NCBI RefSeq assembly: GCF_006439055.1
Contig: NZ_RCZC01000001.1
Location: 124,001-188,000 of the forward strand
Direction: 5' to 3'
Length of the DNA: 64,000 nt
Source of the DNA: Sphingomonas glacialis
GTDB lineage: Bacteria > Pseudomonadota > Alphaproteobacteria > Sphingomonadales > Sphingomonadaceae
The stretch's first letter is position 1; the number at the start of each line of letters is the position of its first letter. The notes below the pieces were generated by a model that worked only from the letters and a program-made list of their open reading frames with translations, made no database searches and was not told the origin of the DNA. The position numbers and the translations under genes are program-made. Shown piece after piece: positions 1 through 7,357 of this stretch.

Positions 1-2
1 TC

Positions 3-233
3 TCGTGCGGTATCTTCAAGGGCACGCCGGTGCTCGACCTCGACTATGACGAGGATTCGAACGCCGACGCCGACGCGAACTTCGTCCTGCTCGAGAACGG
101 CAACATCGCCGAAGTCCAGGCGACCGCCGAGGGCGCGACCTATGACGAGGAGGCGCTGCTGCGCCTGCTCCGCCTGGCGCGGATCGGCTGCACCGACATC
201 TTTGCCGCGCAAGCCAAGGCCGTCGCAAAATGA
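3..233 (+). CDS. rph: Ribonuclease PH, C-terminal part (truncated by window edge)
   Basis: The window opens inside this gene; the frame from base 3 encodes about 76 residues ending at the TGA at 231-233. The visible part begins [19 protein letters not shown] and contains [12 protein letters not shown], the C-terminal phosphorolytic-exonuclease signature of RNase PH, followed by a helical tail. RNase PH trims the 3' end of tRNA precursors using phosphate and acts as a cytoplasmic hexamer (family knowledge). The stop overlaps the start of rdgB (ATGA at 230-233), so the two are translationally coupled; rph-rdgB-hemW is a common alphaproteobacterial order. The catalytic N-terminal part is outside the window. 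Confidence 0.93.
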   Translation, partial: SCGIFKGTPVLDLDYDEDSNADADANFVLLENGNIAEVQATAEGATYDEEALLRLLRLARIGCTDIFAAQAKAVAK

Positions 234-862
234 GCGAAGCGGTCGTGCCGCAGGCGATCCGCAAGCTCGCCCCGGGCAAGCTCGTCATCGCGAGCCACAA
301 TGCCGGCAAGGTGCGCGAAATCGGAGCCCTGCTTGCCGAGCATGGCATCGAGGCGATCTCGGCAGCCGACCTCGACCTCCCCGAGCCCGAGGAGACCGGC
401 ACGACCTTCGTCGCCAATGCCGAACTGAAGGCGTTGCAGGCGGCCGATCTGTCGGGCCTCCCCGCGCTCGCCGACGATAGCGGACTGTGCGTCGAGGCGC
501 TGAACGGCGATCCCGGCGTCTATACCGCCAATTGGGCGGAGACGCCGAACGGGCGCGACTGGACGCTAGCGATGACCAAGGTCGAGCAGGCGCTCGCCAC
601 CAAGGGCCCCGACGCCAGCCGCGCCGCGCACTTCGTCTGCGTCCTCGCGCTGGCTTGGCCCGACGGGCATGTCCAATGGTTCGAGGGCCGCGCCGAGGGC
701 ACGATGATCTGGCCGCCGCGCGGTAATGTCGGGTTCGGCTATGATCCGGTGTTCGTGCCCGCGGGCGGCGACCAGAGCTATGCCGAGATGGACCCGGCAC
801 AGAAGCATGCGATCAGCCACCGTGCCGATGCCTTCGCGCAGCTCATTGCGGCGGTGCTCTAA
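230..862 (+). CDS. rdgB: Non-canonical purine NTP pyrophosphatase, RdgB/HAM1 family
   Basis: A 210-residue protein, the normal family length. It hydrolyses ITP, dITP and XTP to monophosphates and keeps deaminated purines out of nucleic acids. Visible family motifs are SHNAGKVRE near residue 24 (the nucleotide-binding T/S-x-N-x-GK loop), [19 protein letters not shown] in the middle (general-base Asp and substrate binding) and FGYDPVFVP plus SHRADAF near the C terminus. Its ATG overlaps the rph stop by 4 nt. The gene ends just before a palindromic element (871-977) that probably terminates transcription from both sides, since the next gene is convergent. Confidence 0.97.
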   Translation: MSEAVVPQAIRKLAPGKLVIASHNAGKVREIGALLAEHGIEAISAADLDLPEPEETGTTFVANAELKALQAADLSGLPALADDSGLCVEALNGDPGVYTANWAETPNGRDWTLAMTKVEQALATKGPDASRAAHFVCVLALAWPDGHVQWFEGRAEGTMIWPPRGNVGFGYDPVFVPAGGDQSYAEMDPAQKHAISHRADAFAQLIAAVL

Positions 863-870
863 GCCCTAAC

Positions 871-977
871 CCGTCACCCCGGCCCTGTGCCGGGGTCCAC
901 CGGGAGGCACGCGCAACGCTTCAGTCGTGCGGCATCCCGGCGGCTTGGTGGACCCCGGCACACGGCCGGGGTGACGG
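871..977. repeat. Palindromic intergenic element, type C, copy 1
   Basis: Two 30-nt arms, 871-900 and 948-977, are inverted copies with few mismatches (outer sequence CCGTCACCCCGGCC...). Each arm also folds on itself through CCCCGG.../CCGGGG. It lies between the convergent rdgB and CAP-protein genes and could act as a bidirectional terminator. Related elements are at 7251-7347 and 19872-19937. The CCCGGC...GCCGGG core resembles short palindromes scattered through many sphingomonad genomes. Confidence 0.8.
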
Positions 978-982
978 TGGGG

Positions 983-1552
983 TCAATCCGCCACGCGCTG
1001 TCCCACCACATTCCCTGGCGGCGTGTAGCGGCACACCAGATAATCGTCGCGCGCACTGCTCGCGAGCGCACAGCCGACCTGGCTGGTCCGCCGCCAGACG
1101 ATCTGCGTGTAATGCCCGACATCCTGCCAGCGTCCGGTCGTGCTGATGTCGGGCACCGCGCCAGCGCGATAGAAACGCCGTTCGTCGGCCCACAAGCGCA
1201 CCATCTCGTCATAGCGATACGCTCCGCGCGATCCCATGAAGAGGTTCTCGCCCTCGGGGATGCGCCCGCGCACGCCCGTCGAATGCTTGAAGTCGCGTGT
1301 CGCGGCGAGCACCGCGGCATAGCGCGCGGCATCGGCGGCGAGTTCGTCGCTCCACGTCAGCGGCGCCGCGCCGACCGCCGCGCGCGCGGCATTGTGCTCG
1401 ACCAGCATCGCCCGCCGCAGCAACGCGTCGCCGCGCGCGGCGGGGCGATCGTCGGGGCGCAGTTCGGTGACGCGCGGCGGTTCGTCGGGATCGGGGGCGG
1501 CGCATCCCGCCAGCATCGCAAGCGCCGCCAAAGCCAGCCAGTGAACGCGCAT
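983..1552 (-). CDS. CAP-domain (SCP/PR-1) lipoprotein
   Basis: About 189 residues from the ATG at 1552. The N terminus MRVHWLALAALAMLAGC is a lipoprotein signal with lipobox LAGC, so an outer-membrane or periplasmic lipoprotein is predicted. The body carries CAP-domain features: LVEHNAARAAVGAAPLTWSD, then HSTGVRGRIPEGENLF (GEN signature) and GHYTQIVWRRTSQVGCA (the CAP H-[FY]-TQ-[LIV]-W motif). An upstream ATG at 1579 would add nine residues (MGVSGRLRK) and has GGGAG nearby, so the start is uncertain. It is divergent from hemW with under 40 nt between starts. Bacterial CAP proteins are secreted; the precise role here is unknown. Confidence 0.88.
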   Translation of the reverse strand: MRVHWLALAALAMLAGCAAPDPDEPPRVTELRPDDRPAARGDALLRRAMLVEHNAARAAVGAAPLTWSDELAADAARYAAVLAATRDFKHSTGVRGRIPEGENLFMGSRGAYRYDEMVRLWADERRFYRAGAVPDISTTGRWQDVGHYTQIVWRRTSQVGCALASSARDDYLVCRYTPPGNVVGQRVAD

Positions 1553-1591
1553 CTTTCGTAATCTCCCCGACACGCCCATAGGCTCCCGCTG

Positions 1592-2779
1592 ATGAATGAC
1601 CCCGAAACGCCCCTGCTAACGCCGCCGCTCGCGCTTTATGTCCATTGGCCGTTCTGCGTCTCGAAATGCCCCTATTGCGATTTCAACAGCCATGTCCGCG
1701 AGAGCGTCGATCAGGCGGCGTGGCGCGACGCGCTGCTCGCCGACTTGGCGTATGAGGCCGCGGCGCTGCCCGGGCGGCGGCTCGGCTCGATCTTCTTCGG
1801 CGGCGGCACACCATCGCTGATGCCGCCCGTGACGGTCGCCGCGATCATCGATGCGGCGACCACCTATTGGCCGCCCGAACCCGATATCGAGATCACGCTC
1901 GAGGCGAACCCCTCCTCGGTCGAGGCGGCGCGGTTCGCCGATATCGCGCGCGCCGGGGTCAACCGCGTGTCGCTGGGGTTGCAGGCGCTCGACGATCAGG
2001 CGCTCGTGTTTCTCGGCCGAGCGCACGGCGTCGACGAAGGCCTCGCCGCGCTCGCCACCGCGCAGGCGGCGTTCACGCGCGTCAGCTTCGACCTGATCTA
2101 TGCCCGCCCCGGCCAGACGCTCGCCGCCTGGGATGCCGAGCTCACCCGCGCGCTGTCGTTCGGCACCGAGCATCTCTCGCTCTATCAGCTCACGATCGAA
2201 CCCGGCACGCGCTTCGCGACCGAGGCGGCGGCGGGGCGGATCGTCATTCCCGAAGGCGATGCCGCCGCCGATCTGTTCGAGGCGACGCGCGCGACCACTG
2301 CGGCGGCGGGACTGCCGGCGTACGAAATCTCGAACCATGCGCGGCTCGGCGCGGAGAGCCGGCACAATCTCGTCTATTGGCGCTATCGCGATTATGCCGG
2401 GGTCGGTCCGGGCGCACACGGGCGGCGCGGCGGGCTGGCGACTGCACGGCACAAGAAGCCCGAGAACTGGATCGGCGCGGTCGCGCGCAACGGCCACGGC
2501 GCGCAGATCGAGCAGCCGCTGGTGCCGAGCGAACGCTCGACCGAGGCGCTGCTGATGGGGCTGCGGCTACGCGAGGGGGTCGATCTCGCGCGGATCGCCG
2601 GCCTTGGCGAAACGACGGTCGATGCGCTGATCGACTGGACGGCTGCGGCGAAGCTCGAAACGCAAGGGCTGCTTGCGCGCGCGGGCAATCATCTGCGCGT
2701 CACCGAGGCCGGGATGCTGCTGCTCGATGCGATCCTGCCGCTGATCGTCCTAAGCCCCTCCCCTTCAGGGGAGGGGTAG
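1592..2779 (+). CDS. hemW: HemW-like radical SAM protein (heme chaperone / CPO-like)
   Basis: A 395-residue radical-SAM protein. YVHWPFCVSKCPYCDFNSH near residue 16 holds the CxxxCxxC 4Fe-4S ligands with the HemW-type PYCDF; FFGGGTPSL and LEANPSS are SAM-binding and family motifs. HemW proteins bind heme and act in heme delivery to respiratory enzymes; they are often annotated as oxygen-independent coproporphyrinogen oxidase (family knowledge). It follows rph-rdgB, its usual location. The C terminus (VLSPSPSGEG) is encoded by the first bases of a palindromic element, so the repeat supplies the stop codon and the last roughly ten residues. Confidence 0.94.
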   Translation: MNDPETPLLTPPLALYVHWPFCVSKCPYCDFNSHVRESVDQAAWRDALLADLAYEAAALPGRRLGSIFFGGGTPSLMPPVTVAAIIDAATTYWPPEPDIEITLEANPSSVEAARFADIARAGVNRVSLGLQALDDQALVFLGRAHGVDEGLAALATAQAAFTRVSFDLIYARPGQTLAAWDAELTRALSFGTEHLSLYQLTIEPGTRFATEAAAGRIVIPEGDAAADLFEATRATTAAAGLPAYEISNHARLGAESRHNLVYWRYRDYAGVGPGAHGRRGGLATARHKKPENWIGAVARNGHGAQIEQPLVPSERSTEALLMGLRLREGVDLARIAGLGETTVDALIDWTAAAKLETQGLLARAGNHLRVTEAGMLLLDAILPLIVLSPSPSGEG

Positions 2780-2855
2780 GGGGTGGGGGGTGCCTCGCAG
2801 AGACCTGCGCTTGTGACTTCCCCACCCCAACCCCTCCCCTGAAGGGGAGGGGCTT
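2752..2855. repeat. Palindromic element, type S, copy 1
   Basis: Left hairpin CCCCTCCCC-TTCA-GGGGAGGGG, then G-rich linker, about 35 nt of unrelated spacer, then C-rich linker and right hairpin CCCCTCCCC-TGAA-GGGGAGGGG. The G-rich and C-rich linkers are complementary, so the whole element is one long inverted repeat with a hairpin at each end. It encodes the last residues and stop codon of hemW. Confidence 0.9.
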
Positions 2856-2858
2856 TTT
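2831..2858 (+). terminator. Probable intrinsic terminator formed by the repeat's right arm
   Basis: A 9-bp GC stem (2831-2839 with 2844-2852, loop TGAA) is followed by C and five T residues (2854-2858). This is a canonical rho-independent terminator for hemW, provided by the palindromic element. Confidence 0.6.
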
Positions 2859-2863
2859 ATGGG

Positions 2864-4063
2864 TCAGAACCCGCCGGGCGCGGGCGACACCGTCACCGTC
2901 GTGCCGTGACGGATCTCCTGCACCTCGAGCGCACGCTCGGCGACATTGTCGCGGCCGAAGCGGAACGCGCCGTCGATGCCGGAGAAACCACCGCGATCCT
3001 TCAGCCGGTCCTCGGGGAACGGCGTATTCATCGGCCAATCGCGCATGATGCGGATCGTCAACAGCACCGAATCATAGCCGAGGCTCGACAGGCGGAACGG
3101 CGCCGCGCCGAAGCGCGCGCGATATTTCGCGGCATATTGCCGGTACAACCCGTCCGAGACGCTCGCGAACCACGCGCCTTCGAGCGCAGGCTTGCTCGCG
3201 ATCGAGGCTTCCGAATTCCAGAGTTCGGTGCCCAGGATATGCGCGCCGCCCATGCCGTTGCGACGCAGCACCGGGACACCCGCCGCCGCCGCCGCGCCAC
3301 CATCGGCGATCAGGATCGCCTGATACGGGGCGCTCTTGGCCATGCGCGTGATCGCCGCGGTCATCGATCCGGGGGCGCGGTCATAGGTCTGCAACGCGCC
3401 GACGCGGCCGCCCGCGGACTCGACGGCGCGCAGGAACGCCGTCGAGGCCCGCTCGCCATAAGTGCCGTTGGGGACGAGCCCGCCGAAGCTCGCCACGCCC
3501 TGATCGTGCGCGTAATTGACGACGCGGATGATCGACTGCGCGGGCACATAGCCCATCAGATAGGCGCCATTGCCCGCCGCCGTCGCGTCGTTCGAGAAGC
3601 TGACGACGGGAACGCCGGCGCGCCGCGCGATCGGCGTCACCGCTCGGACGTCATCGGCAAGCAACGGACCGAGGATCAGCTGGTTGCCGTCGTCGAGCGC
3701 GCGCTGCGCGGCGAGCGCCGCGCCGGCGGCAGTGTCGTAGCTGGTGATGCGGACGCGCTCGTTCTTCGAATCGAGCAACGCCATCTGCGTCGCATTGGCG
3801 AGGCTCTGCCCGACGCCGGCATTCGCGCCCGACAGCGGCACGAGCAAGGCGACCCGGTGCCGCTGCGTGTCGGTCGGGATGCCCTGCTCGACCGCGGGTT
3901 GCTGCCCCTGCGAGGGGCGCTGCGTCGGCGGACGCCGCGACGGGCCCGGTCCCGGCACGACCGTCTGGCAGCCCGCGAGCAGCACAGCGCCGACCAGCGC
4001 CACCCCACGCAAAAGCCGCTTAATCCCGATGGGACGTTGCGCGCCCATATCCTGCTCTGCCAT
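2864..4063 (-). CDS. LpoA-like penicillin-binding-protein activator lipoprotein (periplasmic-binding fold)
   Basis: A 399-residue lipoprotein: the N terminus ends in GVALVGAVLLAGC (lipobox). After a Pro/Gln-rich linker comes a type-1 periplasmic-binding fold, recognisable from VALLVPLSGANAGVGQSLANA, LGPLLADDVRAVTPIARRAGVPVVSFSNDA and LGYDSVLLTIRIM. The arrangement next to rsmI-yraN matches LpoA of other proteobacteria, an outer-membrane lipoprotein that stimulates peptidoglycan synthases (family knowledge); the E. coli TPR-like N-terminal domain is absent. Only 11 nt separate its start from that of rsmI, so the two promoters must lie inside the opposing coding regions. An ABC-transporter amino-acid-binding protein is the alternative reading. 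Confidence 0.83.
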   Translation of the reverse strand: MAEQDMGAQRPIGIKRLLRGVALVGAVLLAGCQTVVPGPGPSRRPPTQRPSQGQQPAVEQGIPTDTQRHRVALLVPLSGANAGVGQSLANATQMALLDSKNERVRITSYDTAAGAALAAQRALDDGNQLILGPLLADDVRAVTPIARRAGVPVVSFSNDATAAGNGAYLMGYVPAQSIIRVVNYAHDQGVASFGGLVPNGTYGERASTAFLRAVESAGGRVGALQTYDRAPGSMTAAITRMAKSAPYQAILIADGGAAAAAGVPVLRRNGMGGAHILGTELWNSEASIASKPALEGAWFASVSDGLYRQYAAKYRARFGAAPFRLSSLGYDSVLLTIRIMRDWPMNTPFPEDRLKDRGGFSGIDGAFRFGRDNVAERALEVQEIRHGTTVTVSPAPGGF

Positions 4064-4074
4064 GACCGCTCCCG

Positions 4075-4908
4075 ATGAACCCTGATCTTTCGCCCGGCCT
4101 CTACATCGTTGCCACCCCGATCGGCAATCTCGGCGATCTCTCGCCGCGTGCGGCGCACATTCTGGCGCATGCCGCGGTAATTGCGGTCGAGGACAGCCGC
4201 GTGACCGGCAAATTGCTCAACCATATCGGCGTCAAACGCCCGATGACGCCGTATCACGACCATAATGCCGAAGACGTCCGCCCCGGTCTCATCGCGCGCA
4301 TGGGGACCGAGGCGGTGGCGTTGGTGTCGGATGCGGGGACGCCGTTGATTTCCGACCCCGGCTACAAGCTCGTCCGCGATGCGCGTGCGGCGGGGCATAC
4401 GGTGTGGACGATCCCGGGGCCGTGCGCCGCGGTGGCGGCGCTGACGCTCGCCGGGCTGCCGACCGACCGTTTCCTGTTTCTCGGTTTCCTGCCGTCGAAG
4501 GTGCAGGCGCGCGCCGCCGCGATCGCCGAGGTCGCAGCGATCCGTGCGACGCTGGTGCTGTACGAATCGGGGCCGCGGCTCGGCGTGATGCTGGCGGCGC
4601 TCGCCGAGGGGCTCGGCGACCGCGAGGCGGCGGTGACGCGCGAGATCAGCAAGCATTTCGAGGAAGCGGTGACGGGCACGCTGTCCGAGCTCGCCGCGCG
4701 CTACGCCGAGGCGCCGCCCAAGGGCGAAATCGTCGTGGTGGTTGCAGGGCCGGGCGCGCCCGAGGCGGCGAGCGCGGCGGATGCCGATAGCGCGCTGACC
4801 GAGGCGCTGACGCGGCTGTCGACCGGGCAGGCGGCGAGCGAAGTCGCCAAGGCGCTCGGGCTCGACCGCAAGACACTCTACGCACGGGCGCTGGAATTGA
4901 AGGCCTGA
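4075..4908 (+). CDS. rsmI: 16S rRNA (cytidine1402-2'-O)-methyltransferase
   Basis: A 277-residue tetrapyrrole-methylase-fold enzyme. LYIVATPIGNLGDLSPRA at the N terminus and VALVSDAGTPLISDPGY in the middle are RsmI signatures; IPGPCAAVAALTLAGLPTDRF forms part of the SAM pocket. RsmI 2'-O-methylates C1402 in the ribosomal P site. The start has a close divergent neighbour (LpoA-like lipoprotein), and yraN and gshB follow, a widely conserved order. A 190-bp repeat separates it from yraN. Confidence 0.97.
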   Translation: MNPDLSPGLYIVATPIGNLGDLSPRAAHILAHAAVIAVEDSRVTGKLLNHIGVKRPMTPYHDHNAEDVRPGLIARMGTEAVALVSDAGTPLISDPGYKLVRDARAAGHTVWTIPGPCAAVAALTLAGLPTDRFLFLGFLPSKVQARAAAIAEVAAIRATLVLYESGPRLGVMLAALAEGLGDREAAVTREISKHFEEAVTGTLSELAARYAEAPPKGEIVVVVAGPGAPEAASAADADSALTEALTRLSTGQAASEVAKALGLDRKTLYARALELKA

Positions 4909-4928
4909 TGGCTCCCGTCCCCTTCCTT

Positions 4929-5095
4929 CTCCCCTCCCTGGAAGGGAGGGGTTGGGGGTGGGTCGGCCCGGTAGGCGAGGTGGTCGCGATCCTCGGGCCG
5001 ACCCACCCCCGGCCCAGTGTCGGGTCGGTCCTGCCCCCGGCAGGACCTGAACAGCGCGGGGCGCTGTTCACCCGACACTCTTCCAGGGAGGGGAG
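4929..5095. repeat. Palindromic element, type S with three-way-junction module, copy 2
   Basis: Left hairpin CCCCTCCC-TGGAA-GGGAGGGG with G-rich linker and matching C-rich linker, as in the other type S elements. In the right half the inner strand of the hairpin is replaced by the 62-nt module at 5017-5078. The right edge GGGAGGGGAGGAA lies directly before the yraN ATG. Confidence 0.9.
5017..5078 (-). repeat. 62-nt three-way-junction module, copy A
   Basis: Outer stem GTGTCGGGT (5017-5025) pairs perfectly with ACCCGACAC (5070-5078). Inside are two hairpins: GGTCCTGCC/GGCAGGACC (5027-5047, 3-nt loop) and GAACAGCGC/GCGCTGTTC (5049-5069, 3-nt loop). Single unpaired bases separate the helices. 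Copies at 8295-8356 and 61670-61731 have the same length and spacing in the opposite orientation, with compensatory substitutions. Confidence 0.85.
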
Positions 5096-5098
5096 GAA

Positions 5099-5452
5099 AT
5101 GAGGGACCGCCGTGTAGCCGAAGCCGCGGGCCGACGCGGCGAACGCTTGGCCGGCTGGTGGCTCCGCCTCAAAGGCTGGCAGATTCTCGCACGCCGCGTC
5201 CGCACCCCCGCCGGCGAGGTCGATCTCGTCGCCCGCAAGGGCACCCTCGTCGCCTTCGTCGAAGTGAAAATGCGCGCCACCGCAGCCGAACTCGACTTCG
5301 CGATCGACGAGCGCCGCCTCGCCCGGGTTGCCGCGGCGGCGGAATATCTCATGCCGACCTATGCCGGCCCCGGCGACGATATCCGAGTCGATGTCATCCT
5401 GCTCGCGCCGGGCACGCGGCCGCGCCACATCGAGAATGCGTGGATCGGCTAA
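5099..5452 (+). CDS. YraN family (UPF0102) endonuclease-like protein
   Basis: A 117-residue protein with the YraN pattern: AEAAGRRGERLAGWWLRLKGW at the N terminus, then GEVDLVARKGTLVAFVEVKMR, which carries the E-x(n)-D-x(n)-E-V-K nuclease-like motif of the Holliday-junction resolvase-like fold. The function is not established. It lies in the rsmI-yraN-gshB order. The Shine-Dalgarno sequence is GGGAGGGGAGGAA directly before the ATG, and those bases are the terminal arm of the palindromic element. Confidence 0.92.
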   Translation: MRDRRVAEAAGRRGERLAGWWLRLKGWQILARRVRTPAGEVDLVARKGTLVAFVEVKMRATAAELDFAIDERRLARVAAAAEYLMPTYAGPGDDIRVDVILLAPGTRPRHIENAWIG

Positions 5453-5544
5453 GGCGGGGCGGGTGACAGCGCGCCCCGCGCGCCCTATCTGCGCTCCCGT
5501 TACCTCGGCCGAGGCGGGGTGACGGATTTGGACGGAGAATTTCG

Positions 5545-6501
5545 ATGAGCCTGACAGTCGCCGTCCAGATGGACCCGATCGCGCATATCAACATCGCGGG
5601 CGATTCGACCTTCGCGCTGATGCTCACCGCCCAGCAGCGCGGGCATAAGCTGTTCCACTACAACGCCGAAGACCTCAACTATTCCAACGGCCGCGTCTGG
5701 GCCAAGGCCGATCCGGTCACGGTGCAGCGCGTCGTTGGCGATCACTACAGCTTCGGCGAGCCGGTAAGCCTCAATCTCGGCGATGAGGCCGATGTTATCC
5801 TGATGCGCCAGGATCCGCCGTTCGACCTCGGCTATATCACCGCGACGCATCTGCTCGAGCGGATTGCGCACAAGACTTTGGTGGTCAACGACCCCGCCTC
5901 AGTCCGCAACGCGCCCGAGAAGGTGTTCGTGCTCGATTACCCGCAGTTCATGCCGCCGACGCTCGTCACGCGTAGCCTCGACGAAGCGCGCGCCTTCCTC
6001 GCGCAGCATGGCGAGATCGTGATCAAGCCACTCCACGGCAATGGCGGCAAGGCGATCTTCAAGGTCGGCGCCGACGGCGCGAACCTGTCGGCGCTGATCG
6101 AAGTGTTCAACACGATGTGGCGCGAGCCGCACATGGTCCAGGCCTTCCTTCCCGCGGTCGCCAAAGGTGACAAGCGCATCGTGCTGATCGACGGCGAAGT
6201 CGCTGGCGCGATCAATCGTCTGCCGGGCGAAGGCGAGATCCGCTCCAACCTCGCGGTCGGCGGCTCGGCGGTGAAGACCGAACTGACCGAGAAAGAGCGA
6301 GAGATCTGCGCTGTGCTTGGGCCGGAACTCAAGAAGCGCGGGCTGCTGTTCGTCGGGATCGACGTGATCGGCGGCGAGTGGCTGACCGAGATCAACGTCA
6401 CCTCGCCGACCGGGATCGTCGCGATCGAGCGCTTCGATGGGACCGATGTCGCCGGGCTGATCTGGGATGCGATCGAGCGGAAGGTTGTAGAGCGTGGGTG
6501 A
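5545..6501 (+). CDS. gshB: Glutathione synthetase
   Basis: A 318-residue ATP-grasp ligase joining gamma-glutamylcysteine and glycine. VAVQMDPIAHINIAGDSTFALM at the N terminus and RQDPPFDLGYITATHLLE are typical GshB segments. GEIVIKPLHGNGGKAIFKV is the ATP-binding loop region and GIDVIGGEWLTEINVTSPTG holds the metal-binding and glycine-site residues. The ATG has a good ribosome site (GGAG, 5536-5539). Cytoplasmic; last gene of the rsmI-yraN-gshB group. Confidence 0.97.
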   Translation: MSLTVAVQMDPIAHINIAGDSTFALMLTAQQRGHKLFHYNAEDLNYSNGRVWAKADPVTVQRVVGDHYSFGEPVSLNLGDEADVILMRQDPPFDLGYITATHLLERIAHKTLVVNDPASVRNAPEKVFVLDYPQFMPPTLVTRSLDEARAFLAQHGEIVIKPLHGNGGKAIFKVGADGANLSALIEVFNTMWREPHMVQAFLPAVAKGDKRIVLIDGEVAGAINRLPGEGEIRSNLAVGGSAVKTELTEKEREICAVLGPELKKRGLLFVGIDVIGGEWLTEINVTSPTGIVAIERFDGTDVAGLIWDAIERKVVERG

Positions 6502-6516
6502 GGTAGCCTTTTCCTT

Positions 6517-6624
6517 CTCCCCTCCCGCTTGCGGGAGGGGCTGGGGGGGGGCGCGCGCTATCGGCCGGTGCTAGCCGTGAGAGCGCGCGCCCACCCCCGA
6601 CCCCTCCCGCAAGCGGGAGGGGAG
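6517..6624. repeat. Palindromic element, type S, copy 3
   Basis: Hairpins CCCCTCCCGC-tt-GCGGGAGGGG (6519-6540) and CCCCTCCCGC-aa-GCGGGAGGGG (6601-6622) flank G-rich and C-rich linkers. The linkers are extended by a further pairing GCGCGCGC.../GCGCGCGC. The right edge GGGAGGGGAGTGAAGG precedes the dedA start. Confidence 0.9.
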
Positions 6625-6631
6625 TGAAGGC

Positions 6632-7231
6632 GTGACCGACTTCATCGTCAACCTCACGGCATGGGGCGGCTATTTCGGCATCTTCGTGCTGATGGTGCTC
6701 GAAAACGTCTTCCCGCCGATCCCATCCGAAGTGATCATGGGCCTCGGCGGGATCGCGGTCGCGCGCGGGCAGATGACGCTCGTCCCGCTGATCGTCGCGG
6801 GCACGGTCGGGACGGTCGTCGGCAATTATTTCTGGTACGCGATCGGCTACCGGCTCGGTTATCACCGGCTGCGGCCGTTCGTCGATCGCTATGGCCGCTG
6901 GCTGACGCTCGACTGGCAGCATGTCGTCGCGCTCGAGCGCTTCTTCCGGTCGCGCGGGCAATGGGTGGTGTTCGTGTTCCGCTTCATGCCCGCGTTCCGC
7001 ACGATGGTGTCGCTGCCCGCCGGAATGGCGCGGATGTCGCACCTGCGTTTCCTGCTGTGGACTGCGGCGGGCTCGGCGATCTGGAACACCGGGCTGGCGT
7101 TTGCCGGCTATTATCTCGGCGCCAATTTCCGCGAGCTCGATCGGTTCATCGGCCCCGCCGCGATTGTGCTGACCGTGGCGATCATCGGCGGGTATCTGTG
7201 GCGACTGCTGCGCTGGAAGCCGCGCCCCTGA
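6632..7231 (+). CDS. DedA family membrane protein
   Basis: A 199-residue integral membrane protein of the DedA/VTT family. It begins with GTG at 6632. Family features are ENVFPPIPSEVIMGLGG near residue 23 (re-entrant hairpin), GNYFWYAIGYRLGY, and FVFRFMPAFRTMVSLPAGMARM (the conserved F/GRF-x-P-x-R-x3-x-PAG motif), with hydrophobic segments on both sides. DedA proteins act in membrane lipid homeostasis, some as undecaprenyl-phosphate or PE flippases (family knowledge). The Shine-Dalgarno GGGAGGGGAGTGAAGG is contributed by the palindromic element. Confidence 0.93.
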   Translation: MTDFIVNLTAWGGYFGIFVLMVLENVFPPIPSEVIMGLGGIAVARGQMTLVPLIVAGTVGTVVGNYFWYAIGYRLGYHRLRPFVDRYGRWLTLDWQHVVALERFFRSRGQWVVFVFRFMPAFRTMVSLPAGMARMSHLRFLLWTAAGSAIWNTGLAFAGYYLGANFRELDRFIGPAAIVLTVAIIGGYLWRLLRWKPRP

Positions 7232-7250
7232 AGTCTGGTCGCCCCCTAAA

Positions 7251-7347
7251 CCGTCACCCCGAGCTCGTCCCTGGGCCCACCGGGACAAGCGCCCCGCTCG
7301 CGAAGCTCGCGCGGGGCGATGCCCCCCGGCACGAGGCCCGGGTGACG
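7251..7347. repeat. Palindromic element, type C, copy 2
   Basis: The left arm from CCGTCACCCCGAGCTCGTCC and the right arm ending in GGCACGAGGCCCGGGTGACG are inverted copies. Between them GCCCCGC...GCGGGGC (about 7291-7317) forms a central hairpin. It separates the convergent dedA and xerC genes. Confidence 0.75.
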
Positions 7348-7357
7348 AAGAAAGAGC

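Noticed and set aside
871..977. CRISPR-like or tRNA interpretation of the GC palindromes
   Set aside because: There is no regular repeat-spacer array, and no anticodon or T-arm structure.
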